The position numbers and the translations under genes are program-made. A stretch of DNA of 55,922 nt from Alicyclobacillus mali NBRC 102425 (GTDB lineage Bacteria > Bacillota > Bacilli > Alicyclobacillales > Alicyclobacillaceae): positions 1-55,922 of the forward strand of contig NZ_BCSG01000016.1 of assembly GCF_001570745.1 (NCBI RefSeq), written 5' to 3'. Positions 44,731 to 54,241 of this stretch are shown in pieces. The notes under the pieces were generated by a model, which was given only the letters and a program-made list of their open reading frames with translations, did not search any database and had not been told where the DNA came from. Within the stretch, counting starts at the first letter, position 1; each line of letters begins with the position of its first letter.

Positions 44731-46145
44731 ACACCAAGTCATCGGTTCGAGACCGCGCCAAAGTCGCCCTCGGCGACGACTTCCTGCGCGGCGCCGTTCA
44801 CTTCACGACCGACCGGCTGCGCAACCGCAAGCAGGCCGTGACCGAAGACTTCGGCCACTGGGAAGCCTGGCGGGATCGCGGCGAGGCCATTCGCCGGCAC
44901 ACCATCGAACATCTCGATTTCTACCTCGCGCAATTCGCGGACAACCTCGAGCGGCTCGGCGCCCACGTCCACTTCTGCGCCGACGCGCGCGAGGCGCTGG
45001 ACGTGGTGACAGATATCGTGCACACCAAGGCCGCGCGCCGCGTGGTCAAGTCGAAGTCGATGGTGACCGAGGAGATTCATCTGAACCATCACCTCGAAGA
45101 GCTCGGCGTCGAAGTGGTGGAAACCGATCTCGGCGAATACATCGTGCAGCTCGCGGGCGAAACCCCGTCGCACATCATCATTCCGGCCATTCACAAGACC
45201 CGCGAGCAGATCAAGGCGCTGTTCGAGGCCGACGGCGGCGAGAACCTCACCACGGAGACGCGCGATCTCGTCGCGTTCGCCCGCCGCCGCCTGCGCGAGA
45301 TGTACCTCACGGCCGACATTGGCATCACCGGCTGCAACTTCGCCATCGCCGACACAGGCTCGATTGCCCTGTTCACCAACGAGGGCAACGCCGATCTCGT
45401 CGCCAACCTGCCGAAGACGCACATCGTCTTCATGGGCATGGAGCGCATCCTCCCGACACTCGCCGATCTCGAGGTGTTCGCGCACCTCTTGCCGAAGAGC
45501 GCGACCGGGCAGAACACCATCACCTACCTATCGCTCATCACCGGCCCGCGCCGCGCGGGCGATGGCGACGGCCCCGAAGAGATGCACGTGGTCATCCTCG
45601 ACAACGGCCGCTCGCGCCAACTTGGCGATCCCGACTTTCAAGCGGTGCTCCACTGCATCCGCTGCGGGGCTTGCCTGAACGTCTGCCCGGTCTATCGACA
45701 GATTGGCGGCCACGCGTACGGATCGGTCTATCCCGGGCCCATTGGCGCCGTGCTCTCCCCGCTGCTCGAAGGCGGAGAGGCATATCAGGACCTGCCGTAC
45801 GCCTCGAGCCTGTGCGGCGCCTGCTATGAGGCGTGCCCGGTCAAGATCCCCCTTCACGACATGCTCGTCAAGGAGCGCCAGCAGTTCGTCGCCAAGACCG
45901 GCGGCAAAACGGGCGAAAAGGCGGCATTCGCGGCGTACCGCGTCACGTTTGCGGATCATCGGCGCTATCTCGGTGCCATCCGCCTTGCGAGGCGCCTGCA
46001 GGGTGGTTTCGCGAAGGGCGGCGTCATTCGCGCGAAGATTGGCCCGCTCGCGGGCTGGACGGATCGGCGCGATTTCCCCGCGCTCGGCCAGCAGACGTTT
46101 CGCGAGTGGTGGATGGAGAGGAAGCGAGGTACGAGGCGTGGATAA
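44727..46145 (+). CDS. lutB: LutB, lactate utilization iron-sulfur protein
   Basis: The 472-residue electron-transfer subunit has an N-terminal LutB/LldF domain (VVKSKSMVTEEIHLNHHLEE, ITGCNFAIADTGSIALFTNE) and two ferredoxin-type [4Fe-4S] motifs, CIRCGACLNVCPVYR and CGACYEACPVKIP. The length fits. The ATG overlaps the lutA stop, and GAGGAGGTGA just upstream is the ribosome site. It overlaps lutC by eight bases, so all three genes are translationally coupled. Confidence 0.96.
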   Translation: MNTKSSVRDRAKVALGDDFLRGAVHFTTDRLRNRKQAVTEDFGHWEAWRDRGEAIRRHTIEHLDFYLAQFADNLERLGAHVHFCADAREALDVVTDIVHTKAARRVVKSKSMVTEEIHLNHHLEELGVEVVETDLGEYIVQLAGETPSHIIIPAIHKTREQIKALFEADGGENLTTETRDLVAFARRRLREMYLTADIGITGCNFAIADTGSIALFTNEGNADLVANLPKTHIVFMGMERILPTLADLEVFAHLLPKSATGQNTITYLSLITGPRRAGDGDGPEEMHVVILDNGRSRQLGDPDFQAVLHCIRCGACLNVCPVYRQIGGHAYGSVYPGPIGAVLSPLLEGGEAYQDLPYASSLCGACYEACPVKIPLHDMLVKERQQFVAKTGGKTGEKAAFAAYRVTFADHRRYLGAIRLARRLQGGFAKGGVIRAKIGPLAGWTDRRDFPALGQQTFREWWMERKRGTRRG

Positions 46146-46812
46146 GACGGCGTTTTTGGCGAACATTGCGTCGCGGCTCGGAAGACCCCCCGGGTCGGCA
46201 CCCGGCCGCCGCGACGCCATTGGCGTGCCGGACTTCTGGGCGCATCGTAGGACGAGCCACGAGGAGCGCGTGGCGACGTTCTGCGCCCGGTTCCAGGCGC
46301 TTGCGGGCGAGATCGTGCGGTGCGATAGTGAGGCGGCCCTGCTCGCGGCGCTCGACGAAGCACTCAAAGCGCTCAACCCCCCATCCGTCGGCGCCTGGGG
46401 CAAACACGCCCCTTGGCCCGTGAACGTGGAAAAGGTCCTGGAGAAATGGGGGGCGCGGCGCTTTGGCGAGCAGCCGGTGCTGGACATCGACGTTGGCATC
46501 ACGGGCGCGAGCTTCGGCGTCGCGGATACGGGAACCATCGTGCTGGCATGTGGCGACGCCGCAGGCCGCACCGTGCACCAGGTCCCGCTCGTGCACCTCG
46601 TGGTGATGCGGGAGAGCCAGGTAGTGCAGAGCCTCGGCGACGCCATGGCCCGCCTGCGAGAAGTCGCGCCAATCGGGCACCTCCCCGCTTATGTGCACTT
46701 CATCAGCGGCCCGAGCCGCTCGTCCGACATCGAGAACGATCAAACCATCGGCGTGCACGGCCCCGCCCGCGTGATATGCTTTTTGCTGCAGGACAGCGCA
46801 GACGGCCCGTGA
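46138..46812 (+). CDS. lutC: LutC, lactate utilization protein
   Basis: The 224-residue LutC/YkgG family protein has VLDIDVGITGASFGVADTGT and VPLVHLVVMRESQVVQSLGD, the paired segments that define DUF162. The end is HFISGPSRSSDIENDQTIGV and HGP, the family hallmark. The GTG start lies inside the end of lutB with GAGGT upstream. It completes the lutABC operon. It converges on the fucose operon, and the only hairpin between them has its T-run on the other strand. Confidence 0.94.
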   Translation: MDKTAFLANIASRLGRPPGSAPGRRDAIGVPDFWAHRRTSHEERVATFCARFQALAGEIVRCDSEAALLAALDEALKALNPPSVGAWGKHAPWPVNVEKVLEKWGARRFGEQPVLDIDVGITGASFGVADTGTIVLACGDAAGRTVHQVPLVHLVVMRESQVVQSLGDAMARLREVAPIGHLPAYVHFISGPSRSSDIENDQTIGVHGPARVICFLLQDSADGP

Positions 46813-46846
46813 TGGGCGTGCCGCACGCCTGGCTCGTCACGCGCGC

Positions 46847-46885
46847 AAAAAGGGCGTCCCTCGTACCACCCGTACGCGGGACGCC
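46847..46885 (-). terminator. Terminator of the fucose operon
   Basis: On the minus strand GGCGTCCC/GGGACGCC encloses an inner GTAC stem, giving a near-continuous helix of about 14 bp, followed by five Ts. It starts seven bases after the deoR-type stop codon. No comparable signal lies between the eight upstream genes. Confidence 0.87.
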
Positions 46886-46891
46886 GTTGCC

Positions 46892-47674
46892 TCAGTCTTT
46901 TTCCGCCCTCACGACCTTTACACCCACCGCTTCAAACCGCCGCACGTCCTCGTCCGACGTGTCGACATCCGTGATGAGCACGTCGATCTCGTCCACATCG
47001 CCGACCTTGGTGAAGTCGCGCACCTGGATCTTGCTGTGATCGGCGAGCAGAATCAAGGTGTCCGCAATCTCGGCCATTTTTCGCTTGACCCGGGCCTGGA
47101 GCGCGTTGGACTCGGTGAATCCGTGATCGACGTGCACCCCTTTGCAGGACAGGAACGCCTTATTCACGTGAAACCGCTCAATGGTTTCTTCCGCCATCGG
47201 CCCCACATACGACAACGAGCTCGCACGGAGAATTCCACCCGTGGAAATCACTTCGATTTTGTCCTTCGAGGCGAGTTCCAATGCGATTTTCAATGAATTC
47301 GTCAGCACCGTGAGTGGCACGTTGGGCAGCGCATTGGCCACGTGCAGCGCCGTGCTGCTGGCGTCCAGGATAATGCTGTCGCCCGGTTCCACATATGTGA
47401 GAGCGATTCTCGCGATGGCCATCTTCTCCGGCACATGCTCCGACTCGCGCACCAGGTACGAAGTCTCTGCAGGCGTGTCGTCGTCAACGCGAACTGCGCC
47501 GCCGTGACTGCGGCGCAGTTTGCCCTCCATCTCGAGAATGTGCAGGTCTCGCCGCACGGTCTCCTCGGTCACGGAGAACATGCGGCTGAGCTCTTTGACG
47601 CGGATACTACCGCGTTCGTTCAGGTGTTGGAGAATCGCTCGCTGTCTTTCAGCTGGGAGCATTGGCACGGTCAC
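46892..47674 (-). CDS. DeoR/GlpR-family transcriptional regulator
   Basis: This is probably the repressor of the fucose operon, responding to a phosphorylated sugar. The 260-residue protein has the DeoR winged helix RQRAILQHLNERGSIRVKEL followed by SVTEETVRRDLHILEMEGKL and RRSHGGAV, then a sugar-phosphate-sensing domain (IILDASSTALHVANALP; VLTNSLKIALELASK; STGGILRASSLSYVGPMAE). The start may be the GTG at 47674 or, with better ribosome spacing after GAGGAAG, the GTG two codons downstream. It is the last gene of the operon, nine bases after fucU, and is GC-richer than the genes before it, so it may have a different history. Confidence 0.9.
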   Translation of the reverse strand: MTVPMLPAERQRAILQHLNERGSIRVKELSRMFSVTEETVRRDLHILEMEGKLRRSHGGAVRVDDDTPAETSYLVRESEHVPEKMAIARIALTYVEPGDSIILDASSTALHVANALPNVPLTVLTNSLKIALELASKDKIEVISTGGILRASSLSYVGPMAEETIERFHVNKAFLSCKGVHVDHGFTESNALQARVKRKMAEIADTLILLADHSKIQVRDFTKVGDVDEIDVLITDVDTSDEDVRRFEAVGVKVVRAEKD

Positions 47675-47683
47675 TTCCTCTGC

Positions 47684-48121
47684 TTATACCTCAATGAGGA
47701 CTCCCTTTTTGATAATTACGTTGGCATACAAGCCGGTGTCGGCGGTTCGAATAATTGCATAAGCTTTTCCTGATCTTTCATAGAATGCGTCTCGCGGCAG
47801 CTCTTCAATTCGCGGCTCACCCTGGTAGTATTCTCCCAATAGAGAGATAATCATCTCACGCACCGGGGTAGGGAGCTGACCATCCCTGTCCTCCTTCCTC
47901 ATCACTGCACTGTTGATGGGGCTATAATCGTCCAGCGGAAAAATCTTTAGTATATAGCCTAAAAGTTTAGGAACAGATGCGTGTCCCGTATCGATTACCT
48001 TGGACCCCCTAGTATGTGCCGGGAAATTGGCGTCACATATCACCAACTCATCCCCGTGCCCCATGCAATGGAGCACATAAACTATTTCTGACGTCAATGC
48101 TGCTGGGACACCTTTTAGCAC
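47684..48121 (-). CDS. fucU: FucU/RbsD-family sugar mutarotase (L-fucose mutarotase)
   Basis: It interconverts alpha and beta anomers of L-fucose so that FucI gets its preferred form. The 145-residue protein has GHGDELVICDANFPAHTRGS with the conserved His and Asp, and ends YAIIRTADTGLYANVIIKKG, with the pattern of FucU rather than RbsD. The GTG start has GCGAGG eight bases upstream. It lies between fucA and the regulator gene. RbsD (ribose pyranase) is the alternative, but neighbouring FucI and FucA favour fucose. Confidence 0.87.
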   Translation of the reverse strand: MLKGVPAALTSEIVYVLHCMGHGDELVICDANFPAHTRGSKVIDTGHASVPKLLGYILKIFPLDDYSPINSAVMRKEDRDGQLPTPVREMIISLLGEYYQGEPRIEELPRDAFYERSGKAYAIIRTADTGLYANVIIKKGVLIEV

Positions 48122-48147
48122 ATGTCATACCTCGCTTCAAAACAGTT

Positions 48148-48813
48148 TTACTGGGCCAATCTTTGGTTCCTATATCTCTCGACTTCCAAATTTCGTACTT
48201 CCAAAATTTCTTCCTCAGATAACTCATGCACCTTCGTGTGAGTAGCGAGCGCGGTTAAATAAATTTTACATGCCTGCTCTATGATTTGCGTTCGGTAATA
48301 CGCCTGTAGTACAGTGCTTCCTGTCACCACTAGACCATGGTTTTGCAGAATCAATGAACAGCCATTGGACTTCACAAGTGCCGATGCAACCGCTTCTCCA
48401 AACTGTTCTGTTGTCGGCAACATGTATCGAAGCAGTTCCGTCTTACCCACCAATGCAGCTTGGTCCGGAAACAAAATGGGCAACCGATCACCTACCGTGG
48501 ACAGAGCGATACAGTACGTAGGGTGTGTGTGTAGAACAACATTTATTTCTGGGTTCGTCCTATAAATCGCTATATGCATTGAGGTTTCGGAACTGGGACG
48601 GGACACTGCACTTAGACCGTACTCGCCTGTTTCAAGGTTCACCTTTACGAAATCATCCGGCACCAAGGAGCCGAACGAAGATCCTGATGCGGTTATGGCC
48701 ATGGTTTCGCGGTCAAGTCGAATACTTGCATTGCCTCCCGGCCCGTGCACAAATCCGCTATTCGCTAGAGCTCTGAGTGCCGTACACAAAGTATCCATAT
48801 TCTTGTCAGCCAT
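48148..48813 (-). CDS. fucA: L-fuculose-1-phosphate aldolase (class II aldolase/adducin family)
   Basis: It splits L-fuculose 1-phosphate into dihydroxyacetone phosphate and L-lactaldehyde using zinc. The 221-residue protein shows GNASIRLDRETMAITASG (phosphate loop), SSETSMHIAIYRTNP with the catalytic Glu, VVLHTHPTYCIAL with two zinc His residues and LQNHGLVVTGSTVLQAYY with the third. AraD/RhaD-like relatives are possible but context gives fucose. The ATG follows GAGGGG at short spacing and overlaps the kinase stop by eight bases. No lactaldehyde reductase or dehydrogenase gene is in the operon. Confidence 0.9.
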   Translation of the reverse strand: MADKNMDTLCTALRALANSGFVHGPGGNASIRLDRETMAITASGSSFGSLVPDDFVKVNLETGEYGLSAVSRPSSETSMHIAIYRTNPEINVVLHTHPTYCIALSTVGDRLPILFPDQAALVGKTELLRYMLPTTEQFGEAVASALVKSNGCSLILQNHGLVVTGSTVLQAYYRTQIIEQACKIYLTALATHTKVHELSEEEILEVRNLEVERYRNQRLAQ

Positions 48814-50263
48814 GATACCCCTCGATTCGACGTCTATTTGACTTATATCGAGCGTAAATGTCTTCCCAAATCTGCGTTTCTAGAAGAGATGGCTCGACAA
48901 CCTCCAATTCTTCAACACTGGATGCGAGCGCCCGAACGTCTGATACATCGAGTAGCCCATTCGCAACCATCTGAACCAGTGCATTTCCCACAACGCTCGC
49001 CTCAACCGGGCCCCTGACCACGAGGAATCCGGTCGCATCCGCGATCATCTGTGCTAACAGTCGATTCCTTGCCCCCCCACCCATAAGTCTTATACATTTC
49101 GGCGTTACCCCTGTAAGTCCCACCAGCTCATTAATAGTGTCCTTATAGGCCATCACTAGGGATTCTAAAAATGATCTGTACAAAACAGGTAGTTCATCAG
49201 GAAGCGCTAGCCCCAGTTCTCTCGCATGCTGCCGCAGTGCAGATATCATGCTACTTGGTGAAAAGAAACAGGGATCTGTAATGTCAAAGAGAAACTTAAA
49301 TTTATCGGACAGAGCTGCCTTCTGTATGATGCCATCCACCGTTGCGCGGGTTATCGACATCTCTGAAAACAGCCGTTCCATAATCCACATCCCGGGGAGA
49401 TTTTTCAAGAAATCAGTTCCCCAAAACCCGCTTTCGTTCGACCACTTGGTGTTCATTGCTGCTTCAGAAAGTACAGGCCGACTCAGGGTCGTTCCCACGA
49501 TCGACCAAGTTCCTGAACAAATGAATAGTTCCTGGCACACAGGCCCCAAACAGAACGTCGCCGCTTGCGTATCATGTTCGAGCCCCGAAATCACTTTAAT
49601 ACCAGTTTGCTGCTCGGGTATAGTTAGTTCACCTAAGACAGAGCCGGGCGTTACGATGTCCGGTAATATCAAATTTCCGATGCCCAACTCGCTCACCAAG
49701 GCTTCGTCCCACTCGCCACTATGCTGATTGTAAAGTTGAGTAGTGCTCACAATCGAACGTTCGGCTGCCCAACTTCCGCACAGCTTGTTTGCTACTATAC
49801 CAGCGATAAAAAGGATTCTGCCCTCAATCTCCTCATCATTATGAAGCATTCTCACAAGTTGCGTCGAAGTATTAATCCCATTAATGGGCACTCCTGTTCT
49901 TTTATAGACCACAAACTCTGGCACTTTCCTTCGAATATGCTGTGCGTATTCTTCGTTTTTGGGGTCCCTATAGCAAGAAACCACCCCCGAAAATTCACCG
50001 CCAACTGTAAATACGCCAAAGTCGACTCCCCAACTATCGATAGCCACTGATATCACATTTGGTATGTCAAGTGCCTTCCTTAGCCCCAGTAAGGTGGAAT
50101 CGATAATCCAATTCAAGTTCCACGCCACCGAGCTGCTTGTCACAACTGGTCCATTGGAAAAACGATAAATCTCAGATAGATACAGGTTCCTACCGTTAAA
50201 GCTAACCCGATAAACTCTGCCACTCGTGGCCCCCAGATCAACCGCAACCACGTTGTAGTCCAT
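48806..50263 (-). CDS. FGGY-family carbohydrate kinase (L-fuculokinase/rhamnulokinase type)
   Basis: It should phosphorylate L-fuculose to the 1-phosphate used by FucA. The 485-residue protein has the ATPase fold start VVAVDLGATSGRVYRVSFNG, IDSWGVDFGVFTVGGEFSGV, SGLEHDTQAATFCLGP, ICSGTWSIVGTTLSRP, and the C-terminal FGGY-type motif CIRLMGGGARNRLLAQMIAD. The DLGA(T/S)SGRV start is the RhaB form of the family, not the E. coli FucK form; Firmicute fucose operons often use this type. It lies 37 bases after fucI and overlaps fucA. Confidence 0.9.
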   Translation of the reverse strand: MDYNVVAVDLGATSGRVYRVSFNGRNLYLSEIYRFSNGPVVTSSSVAWNLNWIIDSTLLGLRKALDIPNVISVAIDSWGVDFGVFTVGGEFSGVVSCYRDPKNEEYAQHIRRKVPEFVVYKRTGVPINGINTSTQLVRMLHNDEEIEGRILFIAGIVANKLCGSWAAERSIVSTTQLYNQHSGEWDEALVSELGIGNLILPDIVTPGSVLGELTIPEQQTGIKVISGLEHDTQAATFCLGPVCQELFICSGTWSIVGTTLSRPVLSEAAMNTKWSNESGFWGTDFLKNLPGMWIMERLFSEMSITRATVDGIIQKAALSDKFKFLFDITDPCFFSPSSMISALRQHARELGLALPDELPVLYRSFLESLVMAYKDTINELVGLTGVTPKCIRLMGGGARNRLLAQMIADATGFLVVRGPVEASVVGNALVQMVANGLLDVSDVRALASSVEELEVVEPSLLETQIWEDIYARYKSNRRRIEGYHG

Positions 50264-50300
50264 AGTCTTCCATACCCCTTGTTCCGTTCAGGCGGCTTCC

Positions 50301-52064
50301 TCACGCGTACAGCGGACCAAATGCAGCACAGGCCCGGAAGTCAGCCCCGACGCTGTCGTCATGACCAAACTGTGTCCAAACTCTCGGCCGGAAAATTCTC
50401 GAACTCTCGACGTTGTGCATGGGCACTGGAATTCTCAACATCGACGCTAAGGTGATGAGTTCCGGCCCGATATGGCCATAGCAAATCGCGCAATGATTGC
50501 TTCCCCAGTTGTCCATAACTGTATATACCGACTCGAATGCACCTCTTCCAGTTAACCTCGGAACAAACCAAGTGCTTGGCCACGTCGGATTGGTTCGTTC
50601 GTCTATAACTCGGCTTACCTCCGGCGGGAGATCAATTGTGTAACCCTCTGCTAATTGAAGCACGGGGCCTACTCCACGAACTTTATTGAGCCGTATGATG
50701 GTTACCGGCATCCCACCTTTTGTTACATACCTGCAAGAAAATCCACCATTCTTGAAATAGTCATAGGCGGGGCACCACGTCACAGACTCTAGGCAGGATT
50801 CGATGTCCTGCACCGTCATCTCCCAAAACGGCTTTATGAACGGGTTACCATCTCGAGTCGCAGCGCCAGTGCCGTCCAGCGCAGCTGGCCCGGAATTAAT
50901 CAGATGTAAAAATCCATTTTCCGATAAGCCGGTAGGCTTCCATCCCGTTACCCTATGAATACTTTGTGGACTCCAGTATGTTCGAACATCTGCAAATATT
51001 TGAGCAGTTCCAGTGAGTAAATGTCCGAACAGCATGGATATCGCATTTAACGAATCATTCTCCGTCGCGACAATGTAAGGACGTCTGGGTCCATTCCAGT
51101 CAAAGGACGAACATAGGATACTTTCCATAAAATCACTAATCGGAAAGTGGTCACTCCAAGACCTTTGCCCCTGAAACCCCGCCGCGATAGCCGCATGACC
51201 GAACGACTCTTCTGGGTAGCCCAGTTGTTTGAGTTTATCGTTACCTTCTATCAAATCCCTCATGATGAGGGCCATTTTCACAACAAACTCCCAGTCCCTG
51301 TCCTTCTGAGCTTTACTACGTCGCTCCGCGGGCGGATTCCGGTCCTCTCCCTCCTTGCAATATTTCTGTACCCACCTTAGTGCTCTCTTGAACTCATCGG
51401 GATCGAAAATCCCCCGTTCGATTCGTCTCACAAACTCCGTCATATCCACATACTCGACTCTCATGCCTAAATAATCGCTGAAGAAGGACTCATCGATTAG
51501 GCATCCCGCGATACCCATTGATACATATCCGACGGACAGGTATGACCTGTCCTTCATAGCCACCACGGATATTGCGGCCTTAGCAAATTGGATTAGCTTT
51601 TTCTGTACGTCGTTCGGTATAGTCACATCATTCACATCTTGCACATCCGATCCGTATATTGCGAAGACCGGAATACCTAGTGTCGACAGTGCAGAAACTG
51701 CGGCGGATAAGTAAACAGCTCCAGGGCGCTCTGTACCATTAAAGCCCCATATTGCTTGCGGAACTGTTCTATCTCTAAAAATTGTCTCCAGCGGATAACA
51801 CCAAGATGGAGTCACCGTGATTACAGCAGCTACACCCTCAGAAGCAAACCACTTGTCGGCGCGTATAGCTTCAGCAGCTCCGCCAATGCAAAATTCAGGA
51901 ACGAGGCATTCTACGGCGTTACCATCTGGCTTCCGTACATACGTCTGGAGTAGTTCTGCTACACGACGAGCCATTTGCAAAGTAATGGTCTCAAGAGATT
52001 CCCTAATACCTCCGAAGCGACCATCGACAACTGGTCGTATACCGATCTTCAAGTTATATTCCAT
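50301..52064 (-). CDS. fucI: L-fucose isomerase
   Basis: It converts L-fucose to L-fuculose with Mn2+. The 587 residues are close to the E. coli enzyme (591). The start [20 protein letters not shown] is diagnostic, followed by [20 protein letters not shown], the metal-binding Glu and Asp in [18 protein letters not shown] and [11 protein letters not shown], and the C-terminal [19 protein letters not shown] with the third ligand His. AGGGAGGG precedes the ATG at 52064; 16 further in-frame codons are excluded. It is the first catabolic gene after the transporter genes. L-arabinose-type isomerases do not share these motifs, so the call is firm. Confidence 0.95.
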   Translation of the reverse strand: MEYNLKIGIRPVVDGRFGGIRESLETITLQMARRVAELLQTYVRKPDGNAVECLVPEFCIGGAAEAIRADKWFASEGVAAVITVTPSWCYPLETIFRDRTVPQAIWGFNGTERPGAVYLSAAVSALSTLGIPVFAIYGSDVQDVNDVTIPNDVQKKLIQFAKAAISVVAMKDRSYLSVGYVSMGIAGCLIDESFFSDYLGMRVEYVDMTEFVRRIERGIFDPDEFKRALRWVQKYCKEGEDRNPPAERRSKAQKDRDWEFVVKMALIMRDLIEGNDKLKQLGYPEESFGHAAIAAGFQGQRSWSDHFPISDFMESILCSSFDWNGPRRPYIVATENDSLNAISMLFGHLLTGTAQIFADVRTYWSPQSIHRVTGWKPTGLSENGFLHLINSGPAALDGTGAATRDGNPFIKPFWEMTVQDIESCLESVTWCPAYDYFKNGGFSCRYVTKGGMPVTIIRLNKVRGVGPVLQLAEGYTIDLPPEVSRVIDERTNPTWPSTWFVPRLTGRGAFESVYTVMDNWGSNHCAICYGHIGPELITLASMLRIPVPMHNVESSRIFRPRVWTQFGHDDSVGADFRACAAFGPLYA

Positions 52065-52118
52065 TCTGAACCCTCCCTGTTGTGGGCACAGGACGAATAC
52101 CTGTGCCCACACGGATGC

Positions 52119-53156
52119 TCAACCCTTATACCCCGGGATATACTGACTGATTGCCTTAATAGCTGCCGGAGTATTTACATTTTGAGTGGTAACGAGCATA
52201 TAAGGAGTATCAATCTGCTTGGGAACATGTTGCCCGTGCTTAATTGCTACAAGTTCTTCCACAGCTTCGTATCCCATTTCGTACGGATACTGAAGAATTG
52301 CAGCATTGATTAATCCTGATTTAATGTCACCGACTTCCCCCATGTCGGCGTCAAATCCAGCTACGAACACCTTACCTTTCAGCCCCATCGCTTGTACTGC
52401 ATTCGCAATGCCAAGGACAGACCTATCATTTGCCCCGAACATTAGGTTAATGTTCGGATGAGCGTGTAAAAACGTCTCTGCTTCTGCTTCAGAGGTCGTG
52501 ATACTGTTGTTGCCCAGCTGCATACCGACATATTTGATCCCGGGGTATTTTTTCATACCCAATTGCCATCCCTCAGGACGCTGTATGCCGGTACTAGACT
52601 CTTGATTAAAATCGATAATCGCATACTGTCCTTTGCCATGTACCTTCTGAGCGGCGTACTCAGCAAGTGCTTCTGCTGCAGAAATATTGTTAGTCGCCAG
52701 GAAACAGTCAGAAACGTTAGGGCTAACACCAGAGTCTACGGTGACTACTGGTATGCCTTCTTTCTCAGCATGTTCAACCGGCCCGACAAGGGCTGACGGA
52801 TTTTGAGCTGCCAGAATAACGCCATCGACATGTGCAGTGACCGCGTTGTTGAACATCGACAACTGTGTTGTTAAATCTGTTTCAGTGGCGGGCGCCTCAA
52901 AGGTTACCGTGACCCCGTATTTCTTCGCTGCGTCGTCTGCTCCCTGTTTCACAGCCAGCCAGTACGGCGAATCGTTGGATTTCGTAATTAATTCGAAAGT
53001 GTAGTGCTTAGTCGAAGCTGCTACAGGGACATTTGGCACATTCGTTGCAGTGTGAGATACATCGGTGCCACAGCCCACCGCTAACATTGCTGCTACACCT
53101 ACAGCGCCACTCAAGCATCCTTTTTTGTGCAGTGTTGATTTTGTTTTTCTCATCAT
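52119..53156 (-). CDS. Sugar ABC transporter substrate-binding lipoprotein
   Basis: The 345-residue protein is a periplasmic-binding-protein-like type 1 (RbsB family) sugar receptor. The N-terminus has a basic start, hydrophobic core and lipobox AVGC (LSGAVGVAAMLAVGCGTD), so it is anchored by lipid. The core shows SNDSPYWLAVKQGADDAAKK, VDGVILAAQNPSALVGPVEH, NLMFGANDRSVLGIANAVQA and VFVAGFDADMGEVGDIKSGL, all of the ribose/galactose-receptor pattern. L-fucose is the likely ligand from context. The start is the first ATG of a double ATG, seven bases after AGAGGGG. It lies 54 bases before fucI. Confidence 0.9.
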   Translation of the reverse strand: MMRKTKSTLHKKGCLSGAVGVAAMLAVGCGTDVSHTATNVPNVPVAASTKHYTFELITKSNDSPYWLAVKQGADDAAKKYGVTVTFEAPATETDLTTQLSMFNNAVTAHVDGVILAAQNPSALVGPVEHAEKEGIPVVTVDSGVSPNVSDCFLATNNISAAEALAEYAAQKVHGKGQYAIIDFNQESSTGIQRPEGWQLGMKKYPGIKYVGMQLGNNSITTSEAEAETFLHAHPNINLMFGANDRSVLGIANAVQAMGLKGKVFVAGFDADMGEVGDIKSGLINAAILQYPYEMGYEAVEELVAIKHGQHVPKQIDTPYMLVTTQNVNTPAAIKAISQYIPGYKG

Positions 53157-53198
53157 CTCATCGCCCCTCTTCACAACTCTTTTATTGATCAAGCGGGG

Positions 53199-54206
53199 TT
53201 AGGCGTTCATACCAGCCGACCTCCGCCTGAATCCATCAATGAAGACAGCCAAGACTACAACGATGCCTAGCAGGACGCTCTGCCAATAAGACGAGATGCC
53301 CACCAATTGTGATCCATTCGCAAGTACAGCCATCAATAGGGCACCTATCATGCTCCCCCAAACGGTCCCTTCGCCACCAAAAAGGCTAGCTCCCCCAATT
53401 ACGACAGCAGCAATCGAATTCAATTGATAGTTAGTTCCCATATCCGGCATTGCGGAGTTTACCCATGCTAACATGACGATGCCACCAACCGCGGACAATA
53501 CACCACTCAAAATGTAAACGAAGATGATATGGCGATTTACTTGCATACCCGAAAGTCTAGCAGCAAGCGGATTACTACCGACAGCGTAGGTACATCTACC
53601 GAACTTCGTCTTGCTTAAGACGAAATGAAAAGCGATCGCAAGAACAATCATCAACAGAGCAATGTTCGGCACAATTTTCAAAACCCCACCATTACCAAAG
53701 TTGTAAACGGATTGAGGTATGCCAAATACCGGCTGACCATTTGGAATGATTAGGGCAATTCCAGCATCTATACTCATTGTTCCTAATGTAGCGATAAAAG
53801 GAGGGATCTTTGCAAGCGTAATCAACAGACCGTTTACGAAACCGGTCGCTGCCCCAATTAATAGACCTGCAACCATCGATATCCATATAGGGTAATGATG
53901 TTCAAGAAGCAAGCCGGTCATAATCCCCACCAAATCGATTACAGAGCCTTGCGACATGTCAATGCCGGCTGTGATAATGACAAAAGCTTGGCCTATCGAG
54001 AGTATTCCCACAACCGCCACTTGTTGAAGTATTTGAAATATATTAGAAAAAGTGAGGAACGACTTCGATAGAACTGAGAAAACAACTACTAATGCGATTA
54101 ATCCCCCGAAGACAAGCGAGGCATTTAGCGCGCTCCGCAACGACATCCTGAAGCGTGTAGAGCCCATCTTATTCTCAGTAGTAGATGCAGATACCAAGTG
54201 TCCCAC
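53199..54206 (-). CDS. Sugar ABC transporter permease (RbsC family)
   Basis: The 335-residue membrane protein has about eight to ten helices and the RbsC signature region GIDMSQGSVIDLVGIMTGLL, FVNGLLITLAKIPPFIATLG and IAAVVIGGASLFGGEGTVWGS, where the EAA-like loop contacts the ATPase. Only one permease gene is present, so it should act as a homodimer. The GTG start has GAGGTGATAAAAC upstream. It lies 35 bases after the ATPase and 42 before the receptor. Confidence 0.93.
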   Translation of the reverse strand: MGHLVSASTTENKMGSTRFRMSLRSALNASLVFGGLIALVVVFSVLSKSFLTFSNIFQILQQVAVVGILSIGQAFVIITAGIDMSQGSVIDLVGIMTGLLLEHHYPIWISMVAGLLIGAATGFVNGLLITLAKIPPFIATLGTMSIDAGIALIIPNGQPVFGIPQSVYNFGNGGVLKIVPNIALLMIVLAIAFHFVLSKTKFGRCTYAVGSNPLAARLSGMQVNRHIIFVYILSGVLSAVGGIVMLAWVNSAMPDMGTNYQLNSIAAVVIGGASLFGGEGTVWGSMIGALLMAVLANGSQLVGISSYWQSVLLGIVVVLAVFIDGFRRRSAGMNA

Positions 54207-54241
54207 GTTTTATCACCTCTATAACTCCGAGATGTACTTAC